Source: Vombatus ursinus (taxonomy: Eukaryota; Chordata; Mammalia; Diprotodontia; Vombatidae). From it: 64,000 bases of DNA. Of this stretch, positions 62,905 through 64,000 are shown one piece after another. The DNA is taken from NCBI RefSeq assembly GCF_900497805.2, contig NW_020954590.1, forward strand, positions 95,265,243-95,329,242, written 5' to 3'. Position 1 is the first letter of the stretch. Every line of letters begins with the position of its first letter. A program made the position numbers and the translations under genes. A model generated the notes under the pieces. The model worked only from the letters and a program-made list of their open reading frames with translations. It did no database searches and was not told the DNA's origin.

Positions 62905-63835
62905 AGTCAGAAATCATTAAGTGCCTACAACATGCCAGGCACTATGCTAAGCTTTGGAATATACAAAGAAAGACACAAGATGGTCCCTGCTTTCAGGGAG
63001 CTCACAGTCTCATGGGGGAAACAACATGAAAACATCTAGATACAAACTTGATCTGTAGAGGAAGGCACTAGCATTAAGGGAAGGATTGGGAACGGCTCCT
63101 ACAGAAGGTGGGATTTTAACTGGGACTTTAAAAAAGTCAGGGAGGGCAGGAGACAGAAATGGAGGACAGCCAGTGAAAATGAATGAAGTTGGGAGAAACG
63201 TGTGAGGAACAGCAAGGAGGGGACCATTGAACATCATTAGATCCAAAGTTCTTGGAGGTAAGTGAAGTAGAAGACTTGGAAAAATAGGAGGGGCCGGGGT
63301 TGGGCAGGGCTTTGAACAGTCAGCAGTTTTTGATCCTGAAGATGATAGGGAGCCACTGGAATTTACAGAATGGGGGAGGAGGGGTTGGATGACATGATAT
63401 TTGGAAGATTAAGCATGGACTAGAGTGGGGAGAGACTTGAGGCAGACCGAGTAGCAGGTTATTGCTATAATCCAGATGTGAGTTGAAGAGGGCCTGTTAT
63501 CAGGATGGTGGCAGGGTCAGTGGGGAGAAGAAAGTATATATAAGAGATGGTGGTACAAAGGTTAAACTAACTGACAGGCCTTGGCAACAGATTGGGTAAG
63601 ATGACATCTAGATTATAAGCCTACCCTTGATAGTAATAGGGAAAGTCATGAAGAGAGGAAAGCTGGGGAGAGGGGGGAGGGAAGGAGGCAGGGGATGAAT
63701 TCAGTTTGGGACATTTTGGGTTTAAGATGTCCTTGTGACATCCACTTCGAGATGTCCCAGTCATCAGTTGGAAATGCCATTCTGAAGATTTAGAAAGAGA
63801 TTAGGACTGGGTAAGTACATCTGCAAAAGCATATA
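62905..63835 (-). mobile_element. L2 LINE 3' portion downstream of exon 9
   Basis: ACAACATGCCAGGCACTATG, TTTCAGGGAGCTCACAGTCT, GGCACTAGCATTAAGGGAAG, CTACAGAAGGTGGGATTTTA, ATGATAGGGAGCCACTGGAA, GGAGAGACTTGAGGCAGACC and AACTGACAGGCCTTGGCAAC follow the L2 order over 930 bp. It also shows the ancestral form of the unit amplified at 29679-30480. Nothing exonic is visible to the window end. Confidence 0.85.
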
Positions 63836-64000
63836 TTGCACTTGATAAACTGAGTCCTATTTGAAATACTAAAATCATATTTGAAATAACAGTTTAGCAT
63901 TATTATAATAGCTCAAGCTTTAGCATTGCATCTCTATGTTGATCATCATGAAATTAATCTAGGGGCTAAAGGTGGTGCACAAGACTTCCATGCTATAGTT

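Noticed and set aside
62764-64000. Myb/SANT exon of TERF1
   Set aside because: No segment resembling WLWEEDKNL or the VxxKYGEGNW helix is present; the region is mostly an L2 copy, so the exon must lie beyond the window.

Overview
The window is mammalian nuclear DNA, almost certainly marsupial. It is AT-rich and packed with marsupial-type repeats: tRNA-derived SINEs whose body reads GGCAGCTAGGTGGC, MAR1-like SINEs with an RTE-type tail, THER1/MIR CORE-SINEs, many L2 and CR1/L3 LINE pieces, and marsupial L1/HAL1. The abundance of the short SINE without a CORE 3' half (WSINE1-like) hints at an Australian lineage, but that is a weak inference.

One host gene is visible: TERF1 (telomeric repeat binding factor 1, TRF1, a shelterin subunit), on the + strand from its promoter at about 28.65 kb to beyond the right edge. 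Nine coding exons (28894-29119, 37359-37454, 44170-44291, 45654-45740, 50543-50692, 55381-55466, 58297-58350, 61590-61684, 62627-62763) join in frame into 351 codons covering the N terminus, the whole TRFH dimerisation domain and the linker. The C-terminal Myb/SANT telobox exon(s) lie outside the window. Exon 1 sits in a CpG-rich block behind a TATA box, two CCAAT boxes, an ETS-type site and an NRF1-like palindrome.

Bases 1-28600 are intergenic and hold no host gene that I can support. They contain a full-length HAL1 (ORF1-only LINE) at 952-3976 with a perfect 16-bp target duplication and an ORF1 broken only by a SINE, long L2 pieces (6190-7800, 18940-19797, 25095-25735, 27255-27806), an antisense L1 3' half (22785-24620), an RTE fragment near 25 kb, and hAT-like MITEs.

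The TERF1 introns hold a five-unit tandem array grown from an L2 tail (29679-30480), a three-layer nest with a Tigger-like MITE at 33963-34266, several L1 pieces all antisense to the gene, a solo LTR (51309-51887) and L2 copies. No RNA gene, CRISPR array or new multi-gene system was found. The most useful points are the TERF1 gene model (N terminus without a tankyrase motif, frame-neutral exon 7, weak exon 3 donor), the HAL1 copy and the intron 1 array.

Repeat families were assigned by reading against remembered consensus patterns, not by a database search. Outer boundaries are approximate unless target duplications are quoted.
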